This document shows, piece after piece, positions 17,322 to 25,160 of a stretch of 64,000 nucleotides of DNA. The position numbers and the translations under genes are program-made. The notes under the pieces were generated by a model. It was not told where the DNA came from and made no database searches. It saw only the letters and a list, made by a program, of their open reading frames with translations. Within the stretch, counting starts at the first letter, position 1, and every line of letters starts with the position of its first letter. Origin of the DNA: Myroides sp. WP-1. Its GTDB lineage: Bacteria; Bacteroidota; Bacteroidia; Flavobacteriales; Flavobacteriaceae. The stretch spans positions 186,001-250,000 of the forward strand of contig NZ_JACHTC010000004.1 of NCBI RefSeq assembly GCF_014145635.1. The letters are read 5' to 3'.

Positions 17322-18023
17322 CTATTCAAAATCTTCTATCTCACTAGTATTCCAGTAAATATTACTACTATAATACCAATTTAAATGCCTTGATAATCCA
17401 TCCAAATCAGGATAAATACTAAGATTATTTACGCCATAACTATGTAACATAATTAGAACTTCATTCTTCATTTTATGAGGAATTATAATTTTTTCTAATG
17501 CATTTTTTTCTAACACATCTTCCAATGGGATTTGAGGATTTTTATGCAATGTAAAATACCCATGTTGATTAGCTACTCTATTAATAGGTGTTGTTGGTTG
17601 TAATATATTGTAGTCTTCATTGATTTCATATAGATCATTGATTTCATTCTTTCTTTCCCTTCCATCATTAAAAACAAAAACAGCACCATCTTTATCAATA
17701 TTTGTTTCTACTGCAAAAAATAAAGCCACTAAGGGATTTAATGACCAATCTAGTAATCTTGTAGCTAACCCTGTATGCTGAGCTATGGTAAGTAATTCTA
17801 AATCTGTAAAATTTTCCTTCTCTAAAAAAGCATTTGCTCTCCTCTTCCAATGCTTAAAGGCATCTTTATCTTTTGATGGTAAATAACCATCTCTCCCGCA
17901 TTTAGGTATTAATGTCCATTTACTATTACTTTGTCCTCTGAAAAGCGCATACATAGTATTTTTTCTAATTTCCTCAAGTTTCTTATGTAAATCAATTGTG
18001 CTTTTTATCGTAATTTCTTTCAT
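17322..18023 (-). CDS. FRG domain-containing protein
   Basis: A 233-residue soluble protein. The FRG domain, named after its Phe-Arg-Gly, is clear: MYALFRGQSNSKWTLIPK near residue 25-42, then LLTIAQHTGLATRLLDWSLNP and LVALFFAVE about 80-110, and GAVFVF after it. The family's activity is not firmly established, but FRG proteins are common in phage-defence islands and on mobile elements. I chose the internal ATG at 18023; the frame could start 12 residues earlier at 18059, but the sequence there is not family-like. It is the last gene of a minus-strand cargo set (19978 to 17322), though a 138-base gap precedes it. Confidence 0.85.
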   Translation of the reverse strand: MKEITIKSTIDLHKKLEEIRKNTMYALFRGQSNSKWTLIPKCGRDGYLPSKDKDAFKHWKRRANAFLEKENFTDLELLTIAQHTGLATRLLDWSLNPLVALFFAVETNIDKDGAVFVFNDGRERKNEINDLYEINEDYNILQPTTPINRVANQHGYFTLHKNPQIPLEDVLEKNALEKIIIPHKMKNEVLIMLHSYGVNNLSIYPDLDGLSRHLNWYYSSNIYWNTSEIEDFE

Positions 18024-18161
18024 CTTTATTGGCTTTTTACAAAGATATCTAAATTTCACTTTACTAAAATAACATCATTTTTAAAAATGATGTTATTTTA
18101 ATTAAAAGGAAACGAATTGTTCTTTTAATCTATATCATGTTGATTGTCTGAGATATTTACC

Positions 18162-18704
18162 TTATAAATAATATACTTTATCTCTTAATTGGATAAGTTT
18201 ACAAGCATCCAATATCTTATGGAAGTTGAGTATTGAAACATTACAGTAATAGTCTTTATGACACTCACTATTAGCCATTGTAGCTAAGGTTAGATTAAAG
18301 AATGATTTATGGACTTGCTCTATAGTAAAACGGTCAAAAACAGTCTTAAAAACTAAATATGGGTTTTTAAACTCTTGTTCATTTAAGTATTTTATTCCTT
18401 TTAACTCTTCTTCAAATACTTTTGAAACAGTGAGCTCTTTATCGTTAAACTCATCAGGATTCAAATAGATTCTATATACTGCTTTGAATAGAGATTGTAA
18501 GACAGTACTATCATAGATAACAACAGAAGCGCTGACTTTATCATACATATTATGGCTTAGAGTATAGCAACAGTAGGAACGTATCTGTTCTTGGAAATAT
18601 TCTACATCTGCAAGTTCTGTGAGCCAATTAAGTAGTTCATATGGACATTCAACTTCGTTTTTTGTCCAGTAATACGATTCTAATGAAAATACTTGTGTTG
18701 CCAT
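18162..18704 (-). CDS. hypothetical protein, paralogue of its upstream neighbour
   Basis: A 180-residue soluble protein that I cannot assign. It is clearly related to the gene directly upstream (18707-19237): SLESYYWTKNEVECPYELL matches SLEAHIWYREPIKNPYDML, FKNPYLVFKTVFD matches YLNPYLVFDDVFE, and VSILNFHKILDACKLI matches VSFINVNRLIEACWLI. Only two bases separate the two genes, so they are translated as a pair, possibly making a heterodimer. No catalytic motif is visible. Confidence 0.75.
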   Translation of the reverse strand: MATQVFSLESYYWTKNEVECPYELLNWLTELADVEYFQEQIRSYCCYTLSHNMYDKVSASVVIYDSTVLQSLFKAVYRIYLNPDEFNDKELTVSKVFEEELKGIKYLNEQEFKNPYLVFKTVFDRFTIEQVHKSFFNLTLATMANSECHKDYYCNVSILNFHKILDACKLIQLRDKVYYL

Positions 18705-18706
18705 AG

Positions 18707-19237
18707 CTATTCCATTCTTTCACATATTAACCAACATGCTTCTATCAATCTATTCACATTAATAAATGAAACATTGATTTCTACTGAAGGCGGTTCTATA
18801 AAATTTCCAAGTGCAAACTCTATAATTTCAAACAAATCGATCTCTATATCAATTACTGATTGCTTTTCAAAAACATCATCAAACACTAAGTAAGGGTTTA
18901 AATATTCATCAAATGACAACGCTCCCAAAAATACAGTAGCCATCGGTACAATTGATTTATTTAATGGCTTTATGGTATAGTACTTGCTTGAGTTACTTCG
19001 TATTTTGTAACTTCCTCGTACGATTGAACGCAATACAGAATAGATTAAGAAAACTACGTGAGGATTCTCTTGGTGATATATTTCACTCTTATGAGTATAA
19101 ACCATTAGCTCACTTAGATATTGTTTTAATTCAGAAGGAATTACAACATTAAATAAACGTGGTAACATATCATAAGGGTTCTTGATAGGCTCTCTATACC
19201 ATATATGAGCCTCTAAGGAAAGTTTTACTGTTTTCAT
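18707..19237 (-). CDS. hypothetical protein, first of a tandem paralogue pair
   Basis: A 176-residue soluble protein of an unrecognised family, paralogous to the gene after it. The conserved blocks are an N-terminal MKTVKLSLEAHIWY, a central LNPYLVFDDVFE and a C-terminal INVNRLIEACWLI helix. The ATG at 19237 is preferred; a longer frame to 19282 adds 15 residues that have no counterpart in the partner. The pair sits between an unknown gene (19322) and the FRG gene, all on the minus strand. Function unknown; a defence or regulatory role is inferred from position only. Confidence 0.75.
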   Translation of the reverse strand: MKTVKLSLEAHIWYREPIKNPYDMLPRLFNVVIPSELKQYLSELMVYTHKSEIYHQENPHVVFLIYSVLRSIVRGSYKIRSNSSKYYTIKPLNKSIVPMATVFLGALSFDEYLNPYLVFDDVFEKQSVIDIEIDLFEIIEFALGNFIEPPSVEINVSFINVNRLIEACWLICERME

Positions 19238-19321
19238 AATGTAAGTATTTAAAGTTTTATTTAAAAGTACCTTTCTGTGCAATAGTAAACTATTCTATAT
19301 CAGAGATAAAATATGTGTTCA

Positions 19322-19978
19322 TTACATTTCAAGATTATCTTTATCAGCATTTAATTCAACTATACAAGCGATCAAATCAATGAATACACGTATCATCCCA
19401 AACCAAATAACTATTTCCTTGTTATATTGCATTACAGAATTGTCAGTGAATAAATTATCCTTTTCTAACATTGATATATCTTCGTTAGAAAACAATTTAG
19501 TTATGATTTTGTAGTTATCTTCACCAACTACAAGGATTACGAGGTTGTAAATGTGAGTCATAAAGTACTTGAAACCTAACATATTTATAATGCTTTCGAT
19601 TGCGTAAATCCTGAAGTTATTCTTCTCAGCAACTTCTTGTCTATGCTTGTTATAGTCAACTAACTTACCCTCTTTGATTAGTTCAAAAGCGCAACTAATA
19701 AGTAATTGTAATGCCATTAGCATATTTGCAACTTCAAATTCAAACTTATCATTCTCTTCGAACTCAACTTTCCGTTTTAAAAGATTTTCAATCCCATATT
19801 CTTCAATATACTTTGGGTAGTTATTGTAATGCTCCATTACAATTGGATTGTTTAACGCAAACAATATGTTTTCTATCATTTGCAATAGAATAGCTTCATC
19901 TTCACTGATAATACTTACAATCTTACTTGCTTGCTCTTGATTGTGTACAAGCCTCTTAACACTCTCTTTATTATTCAT
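19322..19978 (-). CDS. hypothetical helical protein, cargo gene
   Basis: A 218-residue mostly helical protein. It has hydrophobic helices around 92-106 (VANMLMALQLLISCAFELI) and 138-152 (YFMTHIYNLVILVVG), and a long one at 192-210 (IVIWFGMIRVFIDLIACIVEL), yet no signal peptide. It may be membrane-associated or a helical bundle. I recognise no family. It is the first gene of the minus-strand cargo set and is divergent from the gene at 20121, sharing a 142-base promoter region rich in inverted repeats. Confidence 0.65.
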   Translation of the reverse strand: MNNKESVKRLVHNQEQASKIVSIISEDEAILLQMIENILFALNNPIVMEHYNNYPKYIEEYGIENLLKRKVEFEENDKFEFEVANMLMALQLLISCAFELIKEGKLVDYNKHRQEVAEKNNFRIYAIESIINMLGFKYFMTHIYNLVILVVGEDNYKIITKLFSNEDISMLEKDNLFTDNSVMQYNKEIVIWFGMIRVFIDLIACIVELNADKDNLEM

Positions 19979-20017
19979 GATAATATAATTTTAGGTTTAT
20001 AAATTTGCCCCCTTTAC

Positions 20018-20066
20018 AAAGGATAAGCTATTCGTTTATAAACTATAATATCCTTTATTCGAATAG
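20018..20066. promoter_or_regulatory. divergent promoter region with interleaved inverted repeats
   Basis: AAAGGATA (20018-20025) is answered by TATCCTTT (20049-20056). CTATTCG (20028-20034) is answered by CGAATAG (20060-20066). A perfect palindrome GTTTATAAAC (20034-20043) lies between. The order A-B-A'-B' is unusual for a simple hairpin and fits two overlapping operator dyads serving the genes on both sides. Confidence 0.45.
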
Positions 20067-20120
20067 ATTACCATAAATCAAGGTAAGAACTTGCAGTAGT
20101 TAACCTTAAATACTGTAATT

Positions 20121-21791
20121 ATGAAATCAATCATTAACAAGCTTGCAAGTTTGAAAATATCAAGTGAACTAAGACACGAACTTGAAGAGCTAATCGAAAA
20201 AAAATTAGTGGGGTACATTTTCTACTCAAAGGAGAACCTACTCAATCATCCAATTTTCACTCTTTGCTTTTATGATACTGTTGAACTAAATAATATCCGT
20301 AGGAGTAAATGGATTACTAAGGGTATTAATCACTATCAGGTAAACATATACTGTTTGTGTATCAAAGACTTTTATCAGTCTGACTCTTTTCAGAATATAA
20401 TGTATTCAACATTAAATTGCCAAAAAGAGGATCTTGTTTATGGTTCTTTACTTGATAGCGAACCTTTGTTTAATTTACATCGTTCTAAACAAGAAGAAAT
20501 TGACTTTGAAAAGTTTGTTAGCAAATGGTTTATAAAGCTCTACAAGAGAAACAATAAGTTTTTAAAGTCTTTAAAAAAGGAGTTGAAAGCTAACCTCATA
20601 GATGAACAATCAGCTATGCTTGGTATAAAGCAAGTAATACAAGATACTAAAGAAAGAGTTCAACCTATATTATCAGCGAGTATTCAGTGTAGTACTGCTT
20701 CTTTTTTAAATTTCGTATTTAGTCATTGTTCTACAGTACAAGATATTTTCAAAGAGGACTTTGATTTTTATGCGAGAGATATGACTTCATTATTTAGAGA
20801 AGAACTAAAACCAAAGAAAAATGCTGAACATACAGCCCCTGAACAGCAACCATTGGTAGGATATTTACTTAATATAGCTCAGGATTTTTTAGAAGCAATG
20901 TATGTAGAAATACCTCAGAGAATACTTAGCAAGTATAAGCTTATGGTCAACAAACAAAAATTACTCTCCCTAAATAATCCTAAACAAATAACGGAAATAC
21001 AAGAAGAACTTGAAGAGCGGACAAGAAAGGCTTTAGAGAAATATAAAAAGGTAGATTCATTTTATCTGATAAGCAGAAAGACTCACGATCAGATACTATT
21101 AACCTCTGAGGATCCCACTCCACATAAATTACATTTACTGCTACTTGCCAGTATAGAGACGTTGCACATCAATGAAGAGGGGAATATAAGGCAGTATGTT
21201 AATGCTTATACAGAAGATTTGGTAGATGTAACGGTAATCTTGATTAAAAAATCAAATTGGCATTTACATATACCTGTTTACCACTCTTTCTTTAAACAGA
21301 ATATAACAGAGGATAAGCTGTGGATTGGAGCACCACTAATAGCTGAGAATCCAGATTTAGAAACGTTTCCTGTAAGTGAACTTAAATTAAAGTTTTGGTC
21401 AGAGTGTAAATCAATGGTCAAACCAATTGTCAAAAAGCTCAGTTATCAAATAGAGGGCTGTCAAAGCGATGCTGATGTGATTTTCTATAAGTATGCCTTA
21501 CAGCAACTTTCAATGGCTATACTCTTTGCTAAAATGGATTTTATGCCACAGATACATACTACAAATTACCTATGGCGTTTAATTCAATGGTATGCTCCCG
21601 AATTAGGTCTTGTTATTGACTGTAGTAAGGAAATAAAAGAAATGCTATTTGAAAATTACACATGCCTTAGAAATTATCCTAATATAAAATACCCTACAGT
21701 TAAATACACAGAAGAACAATGGAGCAAAGTTTATTATTTCATTGGTAGACTATATTCCTTTGCTAAAGAGTGTTATCAGACTAGAGATTAA
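20121..21791 (+). CDS. putative nucleotidyltransferase-like/HEPN-like protein
   Basis: A 556-residue soluble protein. The last 200 residues (FYLISRKTHDQILLTSE..., HKLHLLLLASIE, then a 90-residue helical end with YKYALQQLSMAILFAKMDFMPQIHTT and YLWRLIQWYAPEL) follow the plan of Bacteroidota proteins that join a degenerate nucleotidyltransferase-like sheet to a HEPN helical domain. The N-terminal 130 residues (FTLCFYDTVEL, VNIYCLCIKDFY) look like a second copy of the sheet. The typical active motifs (GS...DxD for the transferase, RxxxxH for HEPN) are not evident, so it may be a catalytically dead sensor or adaptor. A defence role is plausible from its place among cargo genes but unproven. Confidence 0.55.
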   Translation: MKSIINKLASLKISSELRHELEELIEKKLVGYIFYSKENLLNHPIFTLCFYDTVELNNIRRSKWITKGINHYQVNIYCLCIKDFYQSDSFQNIMYSTLNCQKEDLVYGSLLDSEPLFNLHRSKQEEIDFEKFVSKWFIKLYKRNNKFLKSLKKELKANLIDEQSAMLGIKQVIQDTKERVQPILSASIQCSTASFLNFVFSHCSTVQDIFKEDFDFYARDMTSLFREELKPKKNAEHTAPEQQPLVGYLLNIAQDFLEAMYVEIPQRILSKYKLMVNKQKLLSLNNPKQITEIQEELEERTRKALEKYKKVDSFYLISRKTHDQILLTSEDPTPHKLHLLLLASIETLHINEEGNIRQYVNAYTEDLVDVTVILIKKSNWHLHIPVYHSFFKQNITEDKLWIGAPLIAENPDLETFPVSELKLKFWSECKSMVKPIVKKLSYQIEGCQSDADVIFYKYALQQLSMAILFAKMDFMPQIHTTNYLWRLIQWYAPELGLVIDCSKEIKEMLFENYTCLRNYPNIKYPTVKYTEEQWSKVYYFIGRLYSFAKECYQTRD

Positions 21792-21840
21792 GATACAATG
21801 ATTTATAGGTTTATTTTTTATTAATAGTTGCACAAAGTTA

Positions 21841-21940
21841 GGCAATGCCTAGCGGTTCGCTAACAAGAAATTCCCCCATAAATGCTTGACTAAAGTCTTC
21901 GCTTTATTGCGTTGCTTCTTGCGCTCGCTAAGCCATTACC
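21841..21940. other. 100-base structured spacer before radC
   Basis: A stretch distinctly richer in G+C than its surroundings. It is flanked by imperfect inverted repeats GGCAATGCCTAGCG (21841-21854) and CGCTAAGCCATTACC (21926-21940), with a small hairpin TAGCG-GTT-CGCTA inside. No frame is convincing. It may be an RNA leader of the radC gene or a recombination remnant. Confidence 0.35.
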
Positions 21941-21977
21941 AATTGTGGCTCCATAATTAATTTAAAAATTTAATATT

Positions 21978-22448
21978 ATGGAAACTACAGTTTTAAACAC
22001 AGAATGGCTTATCGCATCAGAAGTAGAATTGATTTACAAATCAAAAATCAAGGCTTCAAAGAGACCTCAGATTACATCTTCTTACAGTGCATATCAAATA
22101 GCATTAAAAGCTTGGGATAGTAATAAGATTGAATTATTGGAACAGTTTAAAGTTCTTATGCTTTCAAACAACAACAAAGTACTTGGAGTATTAGAAGCTT
22201 CCTCAGGAGGGATAACAGGTACAATAGTAGATTTAAGAATCATCTTCTCAGCTTTACTAAAGGCTAATGCAACGGCGTTCATTATAGTACATAATCATCC
22301 ATCTGGAAAATTAACTCCAAGTGATGCAGATAGACAAATCACGAGAAAGATTAAAGAAGCAAGTAAGATGCTTGATATTACTCTTTTAGATCATTTAATT
22401 ATAACAGCAGAGAGTTACTACTCTTTTGCAGATGAAGGCATCTTATAA
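21978..22448 (+). CDS. RadC-family JAB/MPN domain protein
   Basis: A 156-residue RadC-type protein. The metal site is complete: IIVHNHPSGKLTPSDAD gives His105, His107 and Asp118, with an upstream VLGVLEASSGGITGTIVD strand pair. The helix-hairpin-helix domain of chromosomal RadC is missing, as is normal for copies on mobile elements. The cellular role of these proteins is not settled, in spite of the DNA-repair name; they are frequent passengers of integrative elements in Bacteroidota. Confidence 0.9.
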   Translation: METTVLNTEWLIASEVELIYKSKIKASKRPQITSSYSAYQIALKAWDSNKIELLEQFKVLMLSNNNKVLGVLEASSGGITGTIVDLRIIFSALLKANATAFIIVHNHPSGKLTPSDADRQITRKIKEASKMLDITLLDHLIITAESYYSFADEGIL

Positions 22449-22577
22449 GGTGCCTTTATTTTTTGAAGTATTAAAACTTTAAAAGATGCTTTTACAGTTC
22501 TAATACTTTGTGTTTTTATATGAGTGATTATATAAGTACTAATTTACAACCTAATATAAGTATCTATGTAGGTACAT

Positions 22578-22772
22578 ATGAACTCAAATAAATATCAAAG
22601 TAATAGTAAACTCCGACAGATAGAAAAAGAACAATGTCAACGTTTACAAAATGACTTTGAAGAGTTTCATCGAGAGATAACAAAAAATAATGAAGAGCTT
22701 TTGAGTGTTCACAAGGCTGTTAGCTTTAAGAGGTTATTATACTTGATTGTATTGAATATATTTTTAGTCTAG
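22578..22772 (+). CDS. shortened paralogue of the mob coiled-coil membrane protein
   Basis: A 64-residue frame. EKEQCQRLQNDFEEF and SFKRLLYLIVLNIFLV align with EEEQTERLHSYLNHF and NSKKILYLVLLNIFFFLVA of the protein at 16344-16691, but both the N-terminal 40 residues and the end of the membrane helix are missing. It may be a pseudogene or a minimal membrane peptide. Together with the next short frame it looks like a decayed copy of the 16344-17204 gene pair. Confidence 0.45.
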   Translation: MNSNKYQSNSKLRQIEKEQCQRLQNDFEEFHREITKNNEELLSVHKAVSFKRLLYLIVLNIFLV

Positions 22773-22780
22773 ACAACAGT

Positions 22781-22885
22781 ATGGTTATTAAAAATACTAT
22801 TGAAAAATCGCAATATGAGCAATTAATAAATGAAAAAGAACAGTTGATGAATCAAATTGAAAGAGTAAATCAGTTTTTTTTATAA
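22781..22885 (+). pseudogene. short frame resembling the XRE C-terminal coiled coil
   Basis: Thirty-four residues. EKSQYEQLINEKEQLMNQIER resembles EKIALYERMLKEKEEMMNRLEK, the coiled-coil end of the XRE protein at 16806-17204, with no helix-turn-helix before it. It follows the shortened paralogue in the same order as in the intact pair, so it is most likely a remnant of a duplicated module. Confidence 0.35.
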
Positions 22886-22951
22886 AAATCCTAAAATAAC
22901 TAAATTCTTTAAAGAGAGGAGGCAAAAGCAGTAATACTTTAAAATATTAAT

Positions 22952-23013
22952 CAAAGTTATTTCGTAAAATTTTTTGAGCATTGTGGGCTCAAAATTTTAA
23001 GGCAATAACTTTG
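22952..23013. repeat. 62-base compound inverted repeat in a gene-free stretch
   Basis: The outer arms CAAAGTTATT (22952-22961) and AATAACTTTG (23004-23013) pair perfectly. Inside, TAAAATTTTTTGAGC and GGCTCAAAATTTTAA pair with a two-base bulge around a loop of about six bases. It is followed by a G-run. The region 22886-23366 has no gene that I can see; besides this structure it holds the terminator at 23193. It could be a cruciform-forming site such as a single-strand origin or a second transfer site. Confidence 0.5.
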
Positions 23014-23192
23014 GGGGATATGTTCATACTATTTGCTAACAATACTTAACAAAAGTCAATTTTATAGGCTTTTGCTAAATACAAAACAGAAGCTATCAAT
23101 TTAGACTAAATTCCACCTTTTTACAAAAAAATGTTGAACATCTCGGTAGCTTTTAGAAACACGATGACTTGTACTTAGCTGTTTAAAAAAGT

Positions 23193-23225
23193 AAAAAAAA
23201 AGCAGTAATCCGAAAATTACTGCTT
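23193..23225 (-). terminator. terminator of the MBL/membrane-protein operon
   Basis: A perfect 10-bp stem AAGCAGTAAT (23200-23209) / ATTACTGCTT (23216-23225) with a six-base loop. On the minus strand the stem runs into at least eight T. It lies 140 bases after the stop of the membrane-protein gene. Confidence 0.8.
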
Positions 23226-23366
23226 GTTATATCTTAAAGCTACACTTCAAAAACACCATATTAGATTTTATGGTTTTCTATGGTTTAACTCATTTATTGG
23301 TATTCAATGATTTTCAACTCATCTCTAACCTATCTATTCTTCCAATGTAATGTTTCGGAAAAAAAC

Positions 23367-23945
23367 TTATATATTTTCAATTTTAGAGTAAATTTGTAAA
23401 ACTTCTTTAGAAAAATAATAGCCTCTTTCTTTTGCTCTGTACCAAAATAGTATTACAACTATTAAAGATGAATAAGCTCTCAAATCATCATAGTAATTTG
23501 CTATTATTACAACAGTTGATAAGATTGAACAAGTTAACATAGTTCTAGAAAATGCGTAACTATTACTAAAGTCTTCCATTCTTGTATCTTTGGTAGAAAA
23601 TACTACTCGCATAGCTATGCTAAATAGTTCTTTATTACAGGGTGTTGGATTTTCAGTTTTAGAAATTAAATGACTTTTTAATTTAGAATGATTATATTGT
23701 TTTATTTTCCACATACCTTTTCCTTCAAGTAATTTACATGAAGGACGCCCACACCAAGTGAAAAAATAAAATTCTTCTAATAAACTACTAATGATATTCA
23801 GTAAATAACCTAATCCAAATGCTATTGCTGTGTAACCAATTACATAATCTTTGTTATATTCGAAGCCTAAAAAAGGTAAATAGCACAATAGCATTATAAA
23901 TCCAGGAACAAGTGATGATAATATATCGTAAGATTTAAAATTCAT
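23367..23945 (-). CDS. membrane protein paired with an MBL-fold gene
   Basis: A 192-residue integral membrane protein with hydrophobic segments at about 8-28 (LSSLVPGFIMLLCYLPFLG), 34-56, 133-150 and 154-170. Around 60-85 are EEFYFFTWCGRPS and a basic loop, and at the C-terminus the motif RAKERGYYFSKEVL, which recurs in small membrane proteins of Bacteroidota cargo genes. It begins nine bases after the MBL-fold gene's stop, so the two form a tight operon. A membrane effector controlled by the soluble partner is an attractive idea but is inference. Confidence 0.7.
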   Translation of the reverse strand: MNFKSYDILSSLVPGFIMLLCYLPFLGFEYNKDYVIGYTAIAFGLGYLLNIISSLLEEFYFFTWCGRPSCKLLEGKGMWKIKQYNHSKLKSHLISKTENPTPCNKELFSIAMRVVFSTKDTRMEDFSNSYAFSRTMLTCSILSTVVIIANYYDDLRAYSSLIVVILFWYRAKERGYYFSKEVLQIYSKIENI

Positions 23946-23954
23946 AATTCTTGT

Positions 23955-24980
23955 TTATTTTGCGGTATATTGACAAAGAAAAAATGCGTCATTATATTTA
24001 CAAAATGGTGGGTCTCCTTCCCAATTTTTTTTATGTCTAAAGTCTCTTGCAAATTCAAAATTTTTAACATAAATCTCTAAAGATTCGGGAGTAATATTCA
24101 AGACTACATATCCTGCTTGGTTATTTGTTATTTTGAGGCCACTATTATATTTATTATAAGCAAGATGTTTTGAACTAGCGTTTCCAAAAAGAGTAGTTTT
24201 TGGATTTACAACTGTTAGAAAATTGTAATTACGACCAGAATCTCTTCCGTGATGTGGAGCAAATAAAACATCTACATTTGCTACTTTTTCTGAATAATTT
24301 TCTATAATATGTTCCCAAGTTAGATCTTCACTATCACCAGCAAACAATATTTTCCATTTACCTCCTCCTAATTTTGGAGGAGTGTACAAAATTACATAAG
24401 ATGAATCGTTCCAATTCTCCTTCTGATTGCATTGCTTTAGAATTTGTGGTGTTGGGGATAAGATCTCAATATAATCTTCATTATAATACAAATTTGAATT
24501 ACCTGAAAAATATGTTAATCTCGTAGCTGGTTTTTTTATACCATCACGTATTGACTTATAAAACTCCCAATCATCCATATTGTAACCTCCAGAACCAGCC
24601 TTATCTGAAATTTCCTTTTTATTATCTGTATCCCATATATTTGCAATAGAAAACTCATTAAACAAATCTTCTATACCATCTAAATGATCCATATCTGGAT
24701 GAGTAACTATAAAACGAAAAATTTGGTTAATATTTAATTTTTTTAGATAATGGATTGGGTTATCAGGAGTTTTTTTTTGCTGATAATCTTTTTTGTTTGA
24801 GGGAACTTGCGTCCTTTCATACATATCCTTTCTACGTTGAGAATTTTTTACAGCTACTTCTGCTTCTGTGTCATAATCATTATAAGCATTACTAACATCA
24901 ATCACAGTCTTTCGACCTGAATCATGCTCAATAATATTACAATCTCCTTCTAACACATTTAAAAAATGAATTCTTGACAT
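23955..24980 (-). CDS. ComEC-like metallo-beta-lactamase-fold hydrolase
   Basis: A 341-residue soluble protein of the metallo-beta-lactamase superfamily. The metal motif is VTHPDMDHLDGI (His94, Asp96, Asp98, His99), the HxDxDH form found in ComEC-type proteins. A second metal-binding strand KILFAGDSE and APHHGRDSGRN complete the site. It lacks the membrane domain of ComEC. I use the ATG at 24980; 24998 would add six residues. Nuclease or phosphodiesterase activity is likely from the family. It is the first gene of a two-gene operon near the right end of the element, a common position for defence cargo. Confidence 0.85.
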   Translation of the reverse strand: MSRIHFLNVLEGDCNIIEHDSGRKTVIDVSNAYNDYDTEAEVAVKNSQRRKDMYERTQVPSNKKDYQQKKTPDNPIHYLKKLNINQIFRFIVTHPDMDHLDGIEDLFNEFSIANIWDTDNKKEISDKAGSGGYNMDDWEFYKSIRDGIKKPATRLTYFSGNSNLYYNEDYIEILSPTPQILKQCNQKENWNDSSYVILYTPPKLGGGKWKILFAGDSEDLTWEHIIENYSEKVANVDVLFAPHHGRDSGRNYNFLTVVNPKTTLFGNASSKHLAYNKYNSGLKITNNQAGYVVLNITPESLEIYVKNFEFARDFRHKKNWEGDPPFCKYNDAFFLCQYTAK

Positions 24981-25091
24981 TTTGTTTGGTTTTAACATAA
25001 GTTAGTATTGATATTAAGTAGATTAAAATCTATAAAATAAACATATCTAATTAAATTTTAGCCAATTTACTTAAATAAATCCCATAAAAAA

Positions 25092-25128
25092 ACCCAACGT
25101 TACATTTTTGGGTGTAAAATTGGGTGTT
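25092..25128 (+). promoter_or_regulatory. putative integrase arm-type sites, right end
   Basis: TTGGGTGTA at 25108-25116 and TTGGGTGTT at 25120-25128, 12 bases apart exactly as at the left end, plus an inverted ACCCAA at 25092-25097. They lie 33 bases inside attR. The matching spacing at both ends supports a role in recombination. Confidence 0.5.
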
Positions 25129-25160
25129 ATAGTTGTAATTACCTGATAATCATGGCAATC

